From assembly GCA_964530445.1 (NCBI GenBank), contig CAZHBJ010000004.1, positions 1-57,595 on the forward strand: a DNA stretch of 57,595 bases. Direction: 5' to 3'. Of the stretch, positions 43,037-51,851 are shown piece after piece. Position numbers and translations under genes: made by a program. Each line of letters begins with the position of its first letter. The first letter of the stretch is position 1. Under the pieces are notes generated by a model. It worked only from the letters and a program-made list of their open reading frames with translations, ran no database searches and had not been told where the DNA came from. The DNA comes from FEN-1297 sp964530445 (lineage in GTDB: Bacteria > Bacteroidota > Ignavibacteria > Ignavibacteriales > Ignavibacteriaceae).

Positions 43037-44476
43037 TTACTTATTTAAAACTGAAAACTTTAGTACCCACGCATATTTATTCGGAACGTTCTTAAGAATG
43101 TTTTTGGGAAAATTAATTTCCGAATTTCTTCCGTGTTTCGTTACATTAATTTTAATTTTTGTACCTAGGATTTCGGCTACATTTGTAGGAAGCTGAATTG
43201 TTTCTCCAAGATTTAATTTTGAAGGGAAATTAACTTCACCTTCATCCGAAAGATAAATTGCATAAACCGTATCATCGCTCAATTTAGTAAAACATAATTT
43301 TCCCTCTTTATAAGGATATAGAGGATGTGAATTATAAATTGCCTCGCTGTTTATCTTCATCCATTTACCAATTTCTTTCAAACGGTCGTACGCTTCGGCT
43401 TCATAATCTCCATCGGCTGTAGGGGCAATGTTAAGTAGAAAATTTCCTCCCTTTGCAACTATATCGACGAAAAGATGAATTAATTTTCTAGCAGGTTTAT
43501 ATTTCAATCCCGGCTCGTATGACCAGCTTGGAGTAATGGGCATACATGTTTCCCAGGGGTAGGGAAGTGTCCTATCCGGCACTTGATTTTCGGGTGTTAA
43601 ATAATTTTGCTGTAAGCCGGGAACGGCACGATCTACTACTATCAATCCAGGCTGTTTCTCTCTTGATTTTTTTGCAATCAAAGGCATATCAATATCCTGG
43701 TTCTGAATTCTGTAAATATTATAGTTTGCGTTTTCCCTTTCTTTTTTCAATTCCTTTTCAGAATAATGACGAACCCAGCAGCCGTCCAGCCATAAAATAT
43801 CTATCTTGCCGTAATCGCTCATCAATTCATCAATCTGGTTATGAGTGAATTCAACAAATTTCTGCCAGCGTTCGGGATATTTTTTTATATCGTAATTAGT
43901 ATTTCGATCGGGGGTTGCAAACCGTTTCCACCAAAAATAATCTGAGTGCCAATCCGGTTTTGAAAAATATGTACCGATCATAAAATCTTTTTTCCTAAAC
44001 TCCTTAAAAATTTCCTTTGCAATGTTTGCTTTAGGATTTGAATGGAACGGACATTCTTCATCTGTTATTTTATAGTTTGTATAATTGGAATCAAACATGC
44101 AGAAGCCGTCATGGTGTTTTGTAGTAAAGACAACATACTTCATACCGGCGTCTTTGGCTGCTTTTGCCCATTTTGCGGGATTAAAATTAACAGGGTTAAA
44201 AGTTTTCTTCAGATCTTCGTATTGTCTTTTATATTCGGTATAATCTTCAATCTTCCTTTTACACCATTCTTCATCTTCGGAACAAAGGGACCATGATTCT
44301 ACAATGCCCCATTGACTTGAAGGCGCCCAATGCATTAATAAACCGAATTTTAAATTTTGCCAATGTTCAATTTTTTGTAACACTAGCGGATCAGTTTCCG
44401 GATAGTATTCTTTTATTGCTTTTTCAATTTCAACTGCCCCGGCGTGCAATGATTCTTTTTTTTCTTCAGTATTCAT
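43037..44476 (-). CDS. GH29 alpha-L-fucosidase without signal peptide (predicted cytosolic)
   Basis: Paralogue of the neighbouring secreted fucosidase and also 479 residues. The N-terminus is MNTEEKKESLHAGAVEIEKA, acidic and helical, with no hydrophobic segment, so it is predicted to act in the cytosol. Catalytic features are kept: FGLLMHWAPSSQW, VVFTTKHHDGFCMFDS, the nucleophile Asp231 in DILWLDGCWV, and GGNFLLNIAPTADG. A cytosolic fucosidase would release L-fucose from imported oligosaccharides directly to the fucose operon enzymes. It is 26 bases from the secreted paralogue and in the same orientation. Confidence 0.88.
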   Translation of the reverse strand: MNTEEKKESLHAGAVEIEKAIKEYYPETDPLVLQKIEHWQNLKFGLLMHWAPSSQWGIVESWSLCSEDEEWCKRKIEDYTEYKRQYEDLKKTFNPVNFNPAKWAKAAKDAGMKYVVFTTKHHDGFCMFDSNYTNYKITDEECPFHSNPKANIAKEIFKEFRKKDFMIGTYFSKPDWHSDYFWWKRFATPDRNTNYDIKKYPERWQKFVEFTHNQIDELMSDYGKIDILWLDGCWVRHYSEKELKKERENANYNIYRIQNQDIDMPLIAKKSREKQPGLIVVDRAVPGLQQNYLTPENQVPDRTLPYPWETCMPITPSWSYEPGLKYKPARKLIHLFVDIVAKGGNFLLNIAPTADGDYEAEAYDRLKEIGKWMKINSEAIYNSHPLYPYKEGKLCFTKLSDDTVYAIYLSDEGEVNFPSKLNLGETIQLPTNVAEILGTKIKINVTKHGRNSEINFPKNILKNVPNKYAWVLKFSVLNK

Positions 44477-44534
44477 TTTATCTCAATTGATTAAAAAAAA
44501 CATATCTAAAAAGTAATGTGTAAAAAAATTTTTA

Positions 44535-46778
44535 TTACTCAACTTCAATCTCATCAATAAATAACCAGGCATTCTGACCGGCGCCGGGATGCCAAGGCGG
44601 ACATTTTTTTATGCTTATCGCTTTTACCTTTATATAGCGCGCTTTTTGGTTTTTAAATTCAGCTTTAAAATCTTTTAATATAATTTCGGAATTCTTTTGC
44701 GGCACATTATTCAAAATAGTCTTTTCATCGAAATAATGGATGCTATCTTTAGATAATGATATTTCAACTTTAACAGGAAGAAATATCCACGAGTTCGAAT
44801 CTAGCATAAACCTGGGAATCACTTTTGATATCTTTTCAACTTTACCCAGATCAATTATTCCTTCAAAATTTTCTCCGTCGTATCCCTGCCATAGACCATC
44901 GTGAAAGTTATTTGTTCCTCTTATTCCGTCAACCAAGGCATCAGGCCCGCCTGCTCTGTATCTTTCATCATATTTGTTTAAGATAGTTATCCTTGAATTT
45001 AGTTCCTTATTAAAATCAAATGATAAATTTATTTTTTTCCCAACAAAATGGTCGTCATGAAACGCAGCAATTTTCAAATTAATAGTGCTGTCTATTATTA
45101 TAGGCTTTTTATAAACCTGTGATACGGAATCCGGTTCTTTACCGTTTTTTGTATAACGAATTGTTAAGACTTTTTGACCGGGAATAATAACTACTTTAAA
45201 TTCTTTTTTAGCTTTGTTGTAGGAAGTGGTAAAAGAGATAGCTTTAGTTTCCGGTCCGTAATTTATACCGAGTGCGGTAAGATCATTATAAGCTTTTTCT
45301 ACTCGTGCATGAAAGGCATCATAATTTTTATCTTTAGGATCTGTCCATAGAACTTCGGACAAAGCCAGCAATCTTGGAAATAATTGATAATCAACTCTAT
45401 CCTGCGGTGCATGTTCCGACCATAAACTTGCTTCACCACCTAAAATATATTTCCTTTCATCTATGGGGAGATCTTTGGGAATGGGATTAAATGAATATGC
45501 AACTCTCAAATTGAGGTCCTCCGTACTGGAATTAAAATACGTATATGCTGCGGGAGAGCATATTACATAATGTCCAAGATTAGCTGCTTTAATTGCTCCC
45601 TGCATACCTTGCCAAGACTCGACTATCGTATTCGGCGCTAATCCTCCTTGAAGAATTTCATCCCATCCTATTACTTGTTTGCCTTTTGAATTAAGAAATT
45701 TGGAGATTCGTTTTATAAAATAACTCTGAAGTCCTTCTTCATCTTTCAATCCTAATTTTTTTATTAATGCCTGACAGCTTTTAGACTCTTTCCATCTGTC
45801 TTTAGGTACCTCATCTCCACCAATATGAATATATTTACCAGGAAATAATTTAATTACTTCATCCAGAATATTTTCAAGAAAAATAAAAGTGGAATCATTT
45901 GCCGGGCAGTAAATGTCTTTAAATACTCCCCATGTATTTGCTACTTGAAATGGACCACCGGTGCAGGAGAATTCCGGGTATGCTGCAAGTGCAGCAGTGC
46001 AGTGTCCCGGCATTTCTATTTCGGGAACAACTGTTATAAACCTGCTTTTGGCGTACGCAACAATTTCTTTAATATCGTTTTGAGTATAAAAACCGCCGTA
46101 AATTGTGCCGTTTGCTTCCTTTCGCCAGGCACCAATACTAGTTAGTCTTGGATATTTTTTTATTTGAATTCTCCAGCCTTGGTCATCCGTAAGATGTAAA
46201 TGCAATACATTGAATTTATAATATGCTAAAATATCTATATATCTTTTTATAAAGTCCTTAGTCATAAAATGCCGGGCGCAGTCAAGATTAAGACCGCGCC
46301 ATGAAAATCTCGGCTCATCGATAATATTACAGCATGAAATCTTTACCGGTTCTCCGTTCCTCTTTATTTTTACTGATGCAGGGATCAACTGAAAGATTGT
46401 CTGCATTCCTCTGAAGATACCTTCTTCAAAAGGAGCTGCAAGAACAACTTTATTTCCGGAGATTGTTAGTGTATATAATTCTTTATTGGATTTATTCAGG
46501 TTAGTGTCTATCTTAATTATTATTTCATTATTTGATGAAGAGCTATTTTTTGGCTTAAGATTTATTCCGGCAAATTTATTTATTTCCAGGCAAAAATAAT
46601 TTTTAAGAGTGTCTCCGTAACTAATGACGTTTGTCTTATTTGAGAGAAGAAAATTCCCTTTAGTTATTACTACTTTGTCAGGCATGGGAATTAATTTTAA
46701 TGCACTTTTTGATTTCATTCCAATTGCTTTTATAGGATTTGTAGATAAAATTATGAGTACAAATAGTAAAGATTTCAT
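44535..46778 (-). CDS. Secreted GH20 beta-N-acetylhexosaminidase
   Basis: Predicted to remove terminal beta-linked GlcNAc or GalNAc. It is 747 residues: signal peptide; GH20b domain (about 28–150, FLLSNKTNVISYGD); catalytic barrel (155–500) with the Asp322–Glu323 pair in IHIGGDEVPKDRW and FSWRGLNLDCARHF at its start; an Ig-like/chitobiase C domain; and the discoidin-like C-terminal module with DGIRGTNNFHDGLWQGYDG and CPPWHPGAGQNAWLFIDEI. The module is shared with the GH29 and GH92 enzymes here. It heads the minus-strand glycosidase run, and two perfect ROK-like palindromes lie upstream, between it and the symporter gene. Confidence 0.93.
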   Translation of the reverse strand: MKSLLFVLIILSTNPIKAIGMKSKSALKLIPMPDKVVITKGNFLLSNKTNVISYGDTLKNYFCLEINKFAGINLKPKNSSSSNNEIIIKIDTNLNKSNKELYTLTISGNKVVLAAPFEEGIFRGMQTIFQLIPASVKIKRNGEPVKISCCNIIDEPRFSWRGLNLDCARHFMTKDFIKRYIDILAYYKFNVLHLHLTDDQGWRIQIKKYPRLTSIGAWRKEANGTIYGGFYTQNDIKEIVAYAKSRFITVVPEIEMPGHCTAALAAYPEFSCTGGPFQVANTWGVFKDIYCPANDSTFIFLENILDEVIKLFPGKYIHIGGDEVPKDRWKESKSCQALIKKLGLKDEEGLQSYFIKRISKFLNSKGKQVIGWDEILQGGLAPNTIVESWQGMQGAIKAANLGHYVICSPAAYTYFNSSTEDLNLRVAYSFNPIPKDLPIDERKYILGGEASLWSEHAPQDRVDYQLFPRLLALSEVLWTDPKDKNYDAFHARVEKAYNDLTALGINYGPETKAISFTTSYNKAKKEFKVVIIPGQKVLTIRYTKNGKEPDSVSQVYKKPIIIDSTINLKIAAFHDDHFVGKKINLSFDFNKELNSRITILNKYDERYRAGGPDALVDGIRGTNNFHDGLWQGYDGENFEGIIDLGKVEKISKVIPRFMLDSNSWIFLPVKVEISLSKDSIHYFDEKTILNNVPQKNSEIILKDFKAEFKNQKARYIKVKAISIKKCPPWHPGAGQNAWLFIDEIEVE

Positions 46779-46865
46779 TTTTAATTTTTTTATCTGATAT
46801 AATTTATTAGCTACATTTAAAATAGGTTTTTAGAAGTACGTGAAAAATTCTTTAAAATTAATGGT

Positions 46866-46884
46866 TTATTTTATTAAAAAATAA
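46866..46884. promoter_or_regulatory. Candidate ROK operator A (perfect arms)
   Basis: TTATTTT-ATTAA-AAAATAA has perfect 7-base arms with a 5-base spacer. It lies 88 bases upstream of the GH20 start. The arms match the TTATTTT/AAAATAA half-sites known for NagC/Mlc-type ROK repressors. Assignment to the ROK protein at 56171 is inference. Confidence 0.55.
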
Positions 46885-46979
46885 TCTATATTGGTTTTAT
46901 TGAAAATAATTTTTATTTTTAGCTAAACATAGCAAATTAATTTTTAAAAATCCTAATCCAAGCTAAATAAACCGATAGT

Positions 46980-46998
46980 TTATTTTATTATAAAATAA
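46980..46998. promoter_or_regulatory. Candidate ROK operator B (perfect arms)
   Basis: TTATTTT-ATTAT-AAAATAA has perfect 7-base arms and is extended by one more pair to a 21-bp palindrome at 46979–46999. It is centred between the GH20 and symporter genes, 114 bases (about eleven helical turns) from operator A, so looping between A and B is conceivable. Confidence 0.55.
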
Positions 46999-47160
46999 AA
47001 ACTTCATATGTAGCTCTTAATATTATTCATAAAATAAATTGTTTTAATTATTTCACTTAGTAATAAATTTAAATTTTAAAAGCAGAAGTAAAATAAAATA
47101 TTATTTATAATATAAATTTTAATTAAAAAATCTTTTCTCTAAACTACTTAAAGGGTTTTT

Positions 47161-49107
47161 ATGAATTTAGCCCCGCTTGACTGGTTAATTGTTGTTGTCT
47201 GCATTATAGGACTGATTTTAGTTGTTCGTTTAAGTAAAAACTTGGTTCAGAGCGTTGCCGATTTCTTGTCAGCTGGAAGGTCTGCCGGCAGATATATGAT
47301 TACAGTTTCGCAGGGGATGGCTTTCGTTGGAGCTATTACAATTGTCGGTCAGTGGGAAATTAACTATGTTGCCGGTTTTGCACTTCAATGGTGGCAGTTT
47401 ACAATGGCAATTGTACTTATTGTTATTACTGTCTCCGGATGGGTCCTCTACAGATTTCGTCAGACAAGAGCGCTAACAATAGCACAATTTTTAGAAATGC
47501 GGTACAACAAAAAATTCAGGATCTTTGCGGGAATTTTAGCCTTTGTTTCCGGTTTATTAAACTTTGGAATTTTCCCGGCAGTAAGTGCAAGGTTTTTTAT
47601 TTACTTCTGCGGATTACCGCTTTATTTTAAGATAGCGGGAATTCAAATATCAACATTCCCCATAGTTATGGCCGTAATTTTATTGATCTCTCTTTATTTT
47701 GTCTTTTCCGGCGGACAAATTGCTGTTTTAATTACTGAGTTTATTCAAGGTGTATTTTCAAATTTTGCGTTTGTAGTTATCATTATTTTTTGTTTGTTCT
47801 TCGTTAACTGGGATCAAATTTTTCATGCTGTAATTTTAGCACCTAAAGATGCTTCATTAATCAACCCTTACCATACAAGCAAAGTTCCGGATTTTAATTT
47901 GTGGTATTTTTTAATAAATGTTATCGGAGTAATTTATGTAAAGCTTTCATGGCAGGGAACCCAGGGATTTAATTCATCTGCAAAATCTGCGCATGAAGCA
48001 AAAATGGGAGAAGTACTTGGCAATCTGAGAGACATTCCAAGATGGCTGTTTTTAGTATTCATACCAATTGTTGCTTATGCTATTTTACATAACCCTCACT
48101 TTTCGGGAATTGCAGTATCGGTTCATCAAATAATAAAAGGCATAACCGATCCTGAAGTTCAAAACCAATTAAGAATCCCTCTTGTAATGTCGAAAATATT
48201 ACCACCCGGTCTTATGGGTGTTTTATTTGTTTTGATGCTGGTAGCATCCATATCTACACATGATTCTTATATGCATTCATGGGGAAGTATATTTATCCAG
48301 GATGTAGTAATGCCGTTTCGAAAAAAACCTTTCGAACCTAAACAACATTTGAAAGTTTTGAGATTGTCGATTCTGGGTGTTTGTATTTTTATTTTCTTTT
48401 TCAGTTTATTTTTCCCGTTAAATCAATACATCTTTTTATACTTTGCAATAACTGCAGCTATTTTTGTAGGCGGTTCAGGTGCTGTAATAATCGGAGGTTT
48501 ATACTGGAAAAGAGGTACTACTGCAGCGGCCTGGAGCGCACTAATTGCCGGATCAATTATCTCTGTTACGGGTATTGTCCTCCAGCAGATTTATCCGGAC
48601 TTTCCTATTAACGGACAAGTTTTTTGGGCTATTGCAATGGGCGCATCGTCCGTAATCTATATTGCTGTTTCTTTATTAGGCAAAAAAGAGAACTTTAATA
48701 TGGATAAAATGCTTCATAGAGGAAAGTATGCAATTAAGGAAGAAAGTGTAATTGTTGATGAAGTTCCGTTAAAAGGCTGGAAAATGCTCGGTATGGGAAA
48801 AGAATTTACCAGAGGAGATAAAATAATTTACATAATCGCTTATGTATGGACTTTTATTTGGGTAGTAGTTTTCATAATAGGGACGATTTATAATCTCACG
48901 GGGAATGTGCCAAACTCATCCTGGATGTCATTTTGGAAAACTTTTGTATTAATCAATCTTGTAGCTTCTATTATGGTTGTAATTTGGTTTACGATAGGCG
49001 GTATTAAGGATATGAAAGAAATGCTGCATAGATTAAAAACAATGGTGCGAGACCACGGTGATGATGGTACTGTGAAAGATGATAGTTTAAGTGAAGAAAT
49101 TGAATAG
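47161..49107 (+). CDS. Sodium:solute symporter (SSS family), probable sugar transporter
   Basis: Polytopic inner-membrane transporter of 648 residues with about 13–14 hydrophobic segments. The N-terminus has VADFLSAGRSAGRYMITVSQGMAF, typical of the SSS family, and the core includes LWYFLINVIGVIYVKLSWQGTQG and VLMLVASISTHDSYMHSWGS, matching its conserved helices and Na-site region. A hydrophilic loop near residue 520 and a C-terminal acidic tail follow. It is the only transporter in the glycan island and so probably imports the released fucose or small oligosaccharides; the substrate is inferred from context. Its promoter region carries operator candidates A and B. Confidence 0.9.
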   Translation: MNLAPLDWLIVVVCIIGLILVVRLSKNLVQSVADFLSAGRSAGRYMITVSQGMAFVGAITIVGQWEINYVAGFALQWWQFTMAIVLIVITVSGWVLYRFRQTRALTIAQFLEMRYNKKFRIFAGILAFVSGLLNFGIFPAVSARFFIYFCGLPLYFKIAGIQISTFPIVMAVILLISLYFVFSGGQIAVLITEFIQGVFSNFAFVVIIIFCLFFVNWDQIFHAVILAPKDASLINPYHTSKVPDFNLWYFLINVIGVIYVKLSWQGTQGFNSSAKSAHEAKMGEVLGNLRDIPRWLFLVFIPIVAYAILHNPHFSGIAVSVHQIIKGITDPEVQNQLRIPLVMSKILPPGLMGVLFVLMLVASISTHDSYMHSWGSIFIQDVVMPFRKKPFEPKQHLKVLRLSILGVCIFIFFFSLFFPLNQYIFLYFAITAAIFVGGSGAVIIGGLYWKRGTTAAAWSALIAGSIISVTGIVLQQIYPDFPINGQVFWAIAMGASSVIYIAVSLLGKKENFNMDKMLHRGKYAIKEESVIVDEVPLKGWKMLGMGKEFTRGDKIIYIIAYVWTFIWVVVFIIGTIYNLTGNVPNSSWMSFWKTFVLINLVASIMVVIWFTIGGIKDMKEMLHRLKTMVRDHGDDGTVKDDSLSEEIE

Positions 49108-49143
49108 GTATTTTTCGAAGTAATTCTTTAGAAAGGCAGCAAA

Positions 49144-51645
49144 ATGTATAAGATGAAATTTGTATTAACAATATTTCTAATTTTTTATTTATCAGTAAGT
49201 GTTTTTTGTCAGGTTCCGGATACAGTAGTTTTGAAAAAAGGGTTGGTAATTAAATTACCTCACGAAACCAGTCATAGTTTAATATCACCCGATGCAATTG
49301 TTGCTTCTATTATAACAGGAAAATGGAAAGCGCCTGTTGAAAATGAAGAGGTAAAATCCGAAGATAAACTAATTGGCACCTGGCAGGTTATTAAATCGGG
49401 AACGGACGGATGGTATAAAGGTAATACATTAAGACACGCTTATATTTATTTCCGTTTTCATTCGGATAAAAATGAAATTGCTTTAATAGAAGCAATGGGT
49501 GATCGAATGTTCTTTGTTAACGGTAAAGCACATTCGGGAAATCCTTATCGTGATAGAGATACTTATAATTCCTTCGGACCGCGATTCGATTATTCTTTAA
49601 TACCCGTTAAGCTGAATAAAGGCGATAACGATTTATTATTTTCATGCAGGCGTGGATATTTCAAAGTTAAAATTCATAAGAATATAAACGGATTAATATT
49701 TGACAATACAGATCTTACAATTCCGGATTTAATTATAAATAAATCGGAAAATTCATACGGAGCAGTGCCTGTAATAAATGCTACGAAAAATTTTTATAAA
49801 GACATCTTTATTAAAACATGGTCCGGAAATTCGACGCCTGTATATCAACCGGTAGATGAACTTTATCCGCTTTCAATATTTAAAACAGCATTTAGGATAA
49901 AGCTTCCCGCATATAATAAAACCGGGGATATAAAATTAAACTTAGAGCTTGTTAAAAAAGGAAAAGCAGGAGAAAAAGTTTTATCATCTTCTGCCATAAA
50001 GATGAAAGTTCTAAATGTAGGTGATGATTATAGAGAAACTTTTATAAGTAAACTTGACGGAAGCGTTCAATATTATGCAATTAATCCTCCTATAAATTTA
50101 AAAGAAAAACCTGCACTATTCTTAAGTCTGCACGGTGCAGGGGTTGAAGCCATAAACCAGGCGGAAGCTTACTATCATAAAGATTGGGGTTATATAGTTT
50201 GTCCTACAAATCGACGTCCTTACGGATATGATTGGGAAAACTGGGGAAGGCAGGATGCACTTGAAGTACTTAATATTACAAAGAAAGAATTTAATGTTGA
50301 TAGAAACCGAATTTATTTAACCGGACATTCAATGGGCGGTCACGGTGTATGGCATCTTGGAGTTAATTATCCGGATTTATTCGGTGCAATTGGTCCAAGT
50401 GCAGGCTGGATAAGTTATTGGTCATATCGAATAAGTTCTTTAAGAGATTCAACTCCGGTAACTAAAATGCTTGTTCGGTCATTAAAACAGAGCGATACCT
50501 ATGCATTTGCAACTAATCTAAAACCTGATGGAATCTATATTATACAAGGTTCAAAAGATGATAACGTCCCGCCGGAACAAGCTGAATCGATGGTAAAGGT
50601 ATTATCTAAATTTCACAAGGATTTTATTTATTATGTTGAACCGGGAGCAGGACACTGGTGGGATGTTTCCGATGAACCCGGTGCAGACTGTGTTGACTGG
50701 TCACCATTGTTTGATTTCTTTGCACATCATGATGTAGCATCAAATAATATGATAGATAATATTAATTTTGTTACTGCAAATCCTGCTATTGCTTCAAAAG
50801 ATTATTGGGTACAAATTATCAATCAAATTAAACAACAAAAGCTAAGCAAAATTAATTTCTCTCTTGAGCCCGGTAAACGAGAATTTATAGGAACTGCCAG
50901 CAATGTTGAAATGCTTTCTATCGATGCATCAATGCTGCCTAAAGGACAGCCTATTACTGTTGTTATGAACGGACAAATAATGCCCGGCATAAATGTTCCT
51001 AATAACGGAAAAGTATTTTTAAAGTTGAAAGACCGTGAATGGAATGCGGTTGACCGGATGAGTACTAAAGATAAATATCCCGCAAGATGCGGCAATTTTA
51101 GGGAAGCATTTAATCATAATGTATTATTTGTATACGGTACTCACGGAGATAAAGCCGAAAACAAGTGGGCTCTTGATAAAGTGAAATGCGATGAAGAAAA
51201 AATATGGTATCAAGGTAACGCTGCAATTCAAATTATACCGGATGATGAATTTAGTCTTGCAAAATATAAAGATAGAAGCGTAATTCTTTTCGGCAATTCA
51301 AAAACAAACTCAGCATGGAATAAATTACTTAAAAATTCTCCTGTACAAGTTGATAATAATAAAATTGTTGTTGGCGGCAAAGAATACAAAGGAAAAGATT
51401 ATGCATGCTTGATGATACGTCCGAGAAGCGACAGCAAAGTAGCAAGCGTTGGTGTAATTGGAGGTACCGGTTTGAAAGGAATGGAATTGGTAAACCTAGC
51501 TGATTATTTTGATCAGTATACAAGTTTTCCGGATATCGTAATTTACAATTCGAGTATATTAAAGTCTGACAGTGCCGGAGTTAAATTTACCGGATATTTT
51601 GGAAACGACTGGAGCTTGGATAACGGAGAATTTGTAAGTCAATAA
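49144..51645 (+). CDS. Secreted alpha/beta-hydrolase (prolyl-oligopeptidase/esterase-like)
   Basis: Exported hydrolase of 833 residues with signal peptide ending in VFCQ. An N-terminal beta region of about 310 residues, with a PA14-like or jelly-roll look (RFHSDKNEIALIEAMGDRMFFVNG), precedes an alpha/beta-hydrolase domain (about 315–530). Predicted triad: Ser396 in LTGHSMGGHG, Asp472 or 473 in GSKDDNVPPEQ, and His504 in GAGHWWD. About 300 further residues of unknown fold follow. An S9-type peptidase or a carbohydrate esterase is possible; the glycan island favours an esterase removing acyl groups. AAAGG precedes the ATG. Confidence 0.78.
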   Translation: MYKMKFVLTIFLIFYLSVSVFCQVPDTVVLKKGLVIKLPHETSHSLISPDAIVASIITGKWKAPVENEEVKSEDKLIGTWQVIKSGTDGWYKGNTLRHAYIYFRFHSDKNEIALIEAMGDRMFFVNGKAHSGNPYRDRDTYNSFGPRFDYSLIPVKLNKGDNDLLFSCRRGYFKVKIHKNINGLIFDNTDLTIPDLIINKSENSYGAVPVINATKNFYKDIFIKTWSGNSTPVYQPVDELYPLSIFKTAFRIKLPAYNKTGDIKLNLELVKKGKAGEKVLSSSAIKMKVLNVGDDYRETFISKLDGSVQYYAINPPINLKEKPALFLSLHGAGVEAINQAEAYYHKDWGYIVCPTNRRPYGYDWENWGRQDALEVLNITKKEFNVDRNRIYLTGHSMGGHGVWHLGVNYPDLFGAIGPSAGWISYWSYRISSLRDSTPVTKMLVRSLKQSDTYAFATNLKPDGIYIIQGSKDDNVPPEQAESMVKVLSKFHKDFIYYVEPGAGHWWDVSDEPGADCVDWSPLFDFFAHHDVASNNMIDNINFVTANPAIASKDYWVQIINQIKQQKLSKINFSLEPGKREFIGTASNVEMLSIDASMLPKGQPITVVMNGQIMPGINVPNNGKVFLKLKDREWNAVDRMSTKDKYPARCGNFREAFNHNVLFVYGTHGDKAENKWALDKVKCDEEKIWYQGNAAIQIIPDDEFSLAKYKDRSVILFGNSKTNSAWNKLLKNSPVQVDNNKIVVGGKEYKGKDYACLMIRPRSDSKVASVGVIGGTGLKGMELVNLADYFDQYTSFPDIVIYNSSILKSDSAGVKFTGYFGNDWSLDNGEFVSQ

Positions 51646-51708
51646 AAATAAATTTTGGCAGTATACAAATTTTTCGAAATTATAATTGGAAAATAAATGG
51701 TCTATGAA

Positions 51709-51730
51709 CCCTGCCTGACGGCAGGCAGGG
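51709..51730. repeat. GC-rich 22-bp palindrome
   Basis: CCCTGCCTG (51709–51717) and CAGGCAGGG (51722–51730) form a perfect 9-bp stem around the loop ACGG. It is strikingly GC-rich for its AT-rich surroundings. No T tract follows on either strand, so it does not look like a standard terminator. It may be a dispersed palindromic repeat unit of the genome; only one copy was noticed in this window. Confidence 0.6.
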
Positions 51731-51851
51731 CTGTTTGGGATTAAATTTTAAACATATTTCATGGTTACCGTAAGCGAATCGTAGCTAAGGAGAACAAATT
51801 GAGAAGCTGTTTAAATTTTTTCGGTATGATAAATTTGAAGAATATTAGCTT

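Larger units (their letters stand above)
46779..47160. other. Divergent control region between GH20 and the symporter, 382 bases
   Basis: Extremely AT-rich divergent spacer that must carry promoters for the minus-strand glycosidase run and for the plus-strand symporter. Two perfect TTATTTT-N5-AAAATAA palindromes lie 114 bases apart inside it. AAAGGG precedes the symporter ATG. No ORF or RNA was seen. Confidence 0.5.

Noticed and set aside
51709..51730. GC-rich palindrome as a rho-independent terminator of the alpha/beta-hydrolase gene
   Set aside because: No T-rich run follows on either strand; it was kept as a repeat-like element instead.
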